A stretch of DNA of 64,000 bases from Pseudomonas soli (lineage in GTDB: Bacteria > Pseudomonadota > Gammaproteobacteria > Pseudomonadales > Pseudomonadaceae). The stretch is taken from positions 248,001 through 312,000 of the forward strand of contig NZ_FOEQ01000005.1 of assembly GCF_900110655.1 (NCBI RefSeq), in the 5' to 3' direction. Below the pieces are notes generated by a model. That model was not told the origin of the DNA, searched no databases, and saw only the letters and a list, made by a program, of their open reading frames with translations. The translations under genes and the position numbers were made by a program. Shown one piece after another: positions 63,258 to 64,000 of this stretch (positions within the stretch are counted from its first letter, which is position 1; every line of letters begins with the position of its first letter).

Positions 63258-64000
63258 ATGCTGAAGATCCTGGTGCGGTTGTACCTGGTGATCATCGTCG
63301 CCTATGCCGGGGCGATCGCGCTGATTCCCGACACCATCGTCGGCTTGTTTCACGATCGCTTCATGGCCTACAACCTCGACCAGGCCAAGGGCGTGCAGAC
63401 CCTGATCGTGCGTCAGTTCCAGCAGACGCCGCGGGAGCAGTGGCCGACGGTGGAAAAGGAACTGGCCGCGGCGTTCAAGCCGTTGGAGGTGCGCTTGCTG
63501 CGCATGGACGACGCCGAGCTGAGCAGCGAGGAAAAGGCCCGGCTCGAGCATGGCCTGTATGTGGTGCGCATGGCCGACTGGGGCTACTACGAAACGGCGC
63601 TGGCGCCGCTGGACCAGGACTGGCTGGTGCGCCTGCACTCGCCGGACGACCCGTTGGACATCAACGTGCTGTCCTGGGGCGTGACCGTGCTGATCGGCGC
63701 GGCCATGCTCGGCTGCCTGCTGCTGTGGGTATGGCCGCACTGGCGCGACCTCGAGCGCCTGAAGGACACTGCCCGGCGCCTCGGGCGCGGCGAGATGTCC
63801 GAGCGTACGCATATCTCGCCGCGCTCGAACATCGGCGAGCTGGCCGGGGTGTTCGACACCATGGCCAGCGACCTGGAGCGCCACGTCAACCAGCAGCGCG
63901 AACTGCTCAACGCGGTGTCCCACGAGCTGCGCACACCGCTGACCCGCCTGGACTTCGGGCTGGTACTGCTGTTCGACGAGGTACCGCCTGCCAGCCGCAA
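63258..64000 (+). CDS. rstB: RstB-like sensor histidine kinase, cut by the window end
   Basis: The first 247 codons are present. There is an N-terminal helix (LVRLYLVIIVAYAGAIALI), a periplasmic domain of about 110 residues (30-140), a second helix (VLSWGVTVLIGAAMLGCLLL) and a HAMP linker starting WVWPHWRDLERL, very like E. coli RstB (PHW). The H box AVSHELRTPLTRLDF has His222. The rest of the kinase lies beyond 64000. It starts six bases after the rstA stop. Confidence 0.92.
   Translation, partial: MLKILVRLYLVIIVAYAGAIALIPDTIVGLFHDRFMAYNLDQAKGVQTLIVRQFQQTPREQWPTVEKELAAAFKPLEVRLLRMDDAELSSEEKARLEHGLYVVRMADWGYYETALAPLDQDWLVRLHSPDDPLDINVLSWGVTVLIGAAMLGCLLLWVWPHWRDLERLKDTARRLGRGEMSERTHISPRSNIGELAGVFDTMASDLERHVNQQRELLNAVSHELRTPLTRLDFGLVLLFDEVPPASR

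Overview
The window is a dense, high-G+C chromosomal segment of a Pseudomonas, most likely the P. putida group. Supporting signs are the galU-gor, ahpC-ahpF, cysI-DUF934 and ansB-rbsBACRKD-nucleoside hydrolase neighbourhoods, paired REP palindromes of the GCGGGGCAAGCCCGC type, and lineage-typical families such as DUF1654, DUF2970 and DUF3313. The genus call comes from recalled gene families and layout; no search was run. I see no rRNA, tRNA, insertion sequence, prophage or CRISPR array.

Layout. 1-1018: the end of a c-type cytochrome gene and a TsdA-like diheme thiosulfate dehydrogenase. 1251-6052: galU, glutathione reductase and the AhpC/AhpF peroxide pair with a good OxyR-type site. 6125-13269: an MFS exporter, a DkgB-type aldo/keto reductase, an AraC/GyrI-like regulator starting at TTG, a large protein of unknown function, and sulfite reductase with DUF934. 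13486-20593: an orphan periplasmic binding protein, a 37-residue membrane protein, DUF2970, a LysR regulator divergent from an acyl-CoA dehydrogenase, an NCS1 permease, a small (p)ppGpp-hydrolase-like HD protein, and a LexA-box-controlled DUF1654-endonuclease I pair.

20821-29399 is the clearest metabolic unit: a periplasmic asparaginase/glutaminase, then a ribose operon (binding protein, ATPase, permease, repressor, kinase, pyranase) followed by a nucleoside hydrolase with a signal peptide. If the hydrolase is exported, nucleosides would be cleaved in the periplasm and the ribose taken up by RbsABC.

29371-49873 is a mosaic of small units: an I78-type inhibitor lipoprotein, a TetR gene behind a triple direct repeat, AraC/alcohol dehydrogenase, a two-component system convergent with a PstS-OmpA fusion, a second NCS1 permease, three LysE/RhtB exporters, several LysR/AraC regulators, nitroreductase NfsB, another MFS pump, an aldo/keto reductase and a lower-G+C pair of unknown genes.

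49947-64000 is an efflux region: a Rieske-FAD reductase, a complete MexCD-OprJ-type tripartite pump, mobA, and a second RND pump without its own outer-membrane gene, divergent from an RstAB-like two-component system cut by the window end.

The window is mostly conserved core Pseudomonas genome. I found no clear undescribed defence or mobile system. The best leads are the unknown gene pair at 48885-49873, the exported ribose-salvage arrangement, the SOS-linked DUF1654-nuclease pair, the PstS-OmpA/two-component locus and the 37-residue membrane protein.
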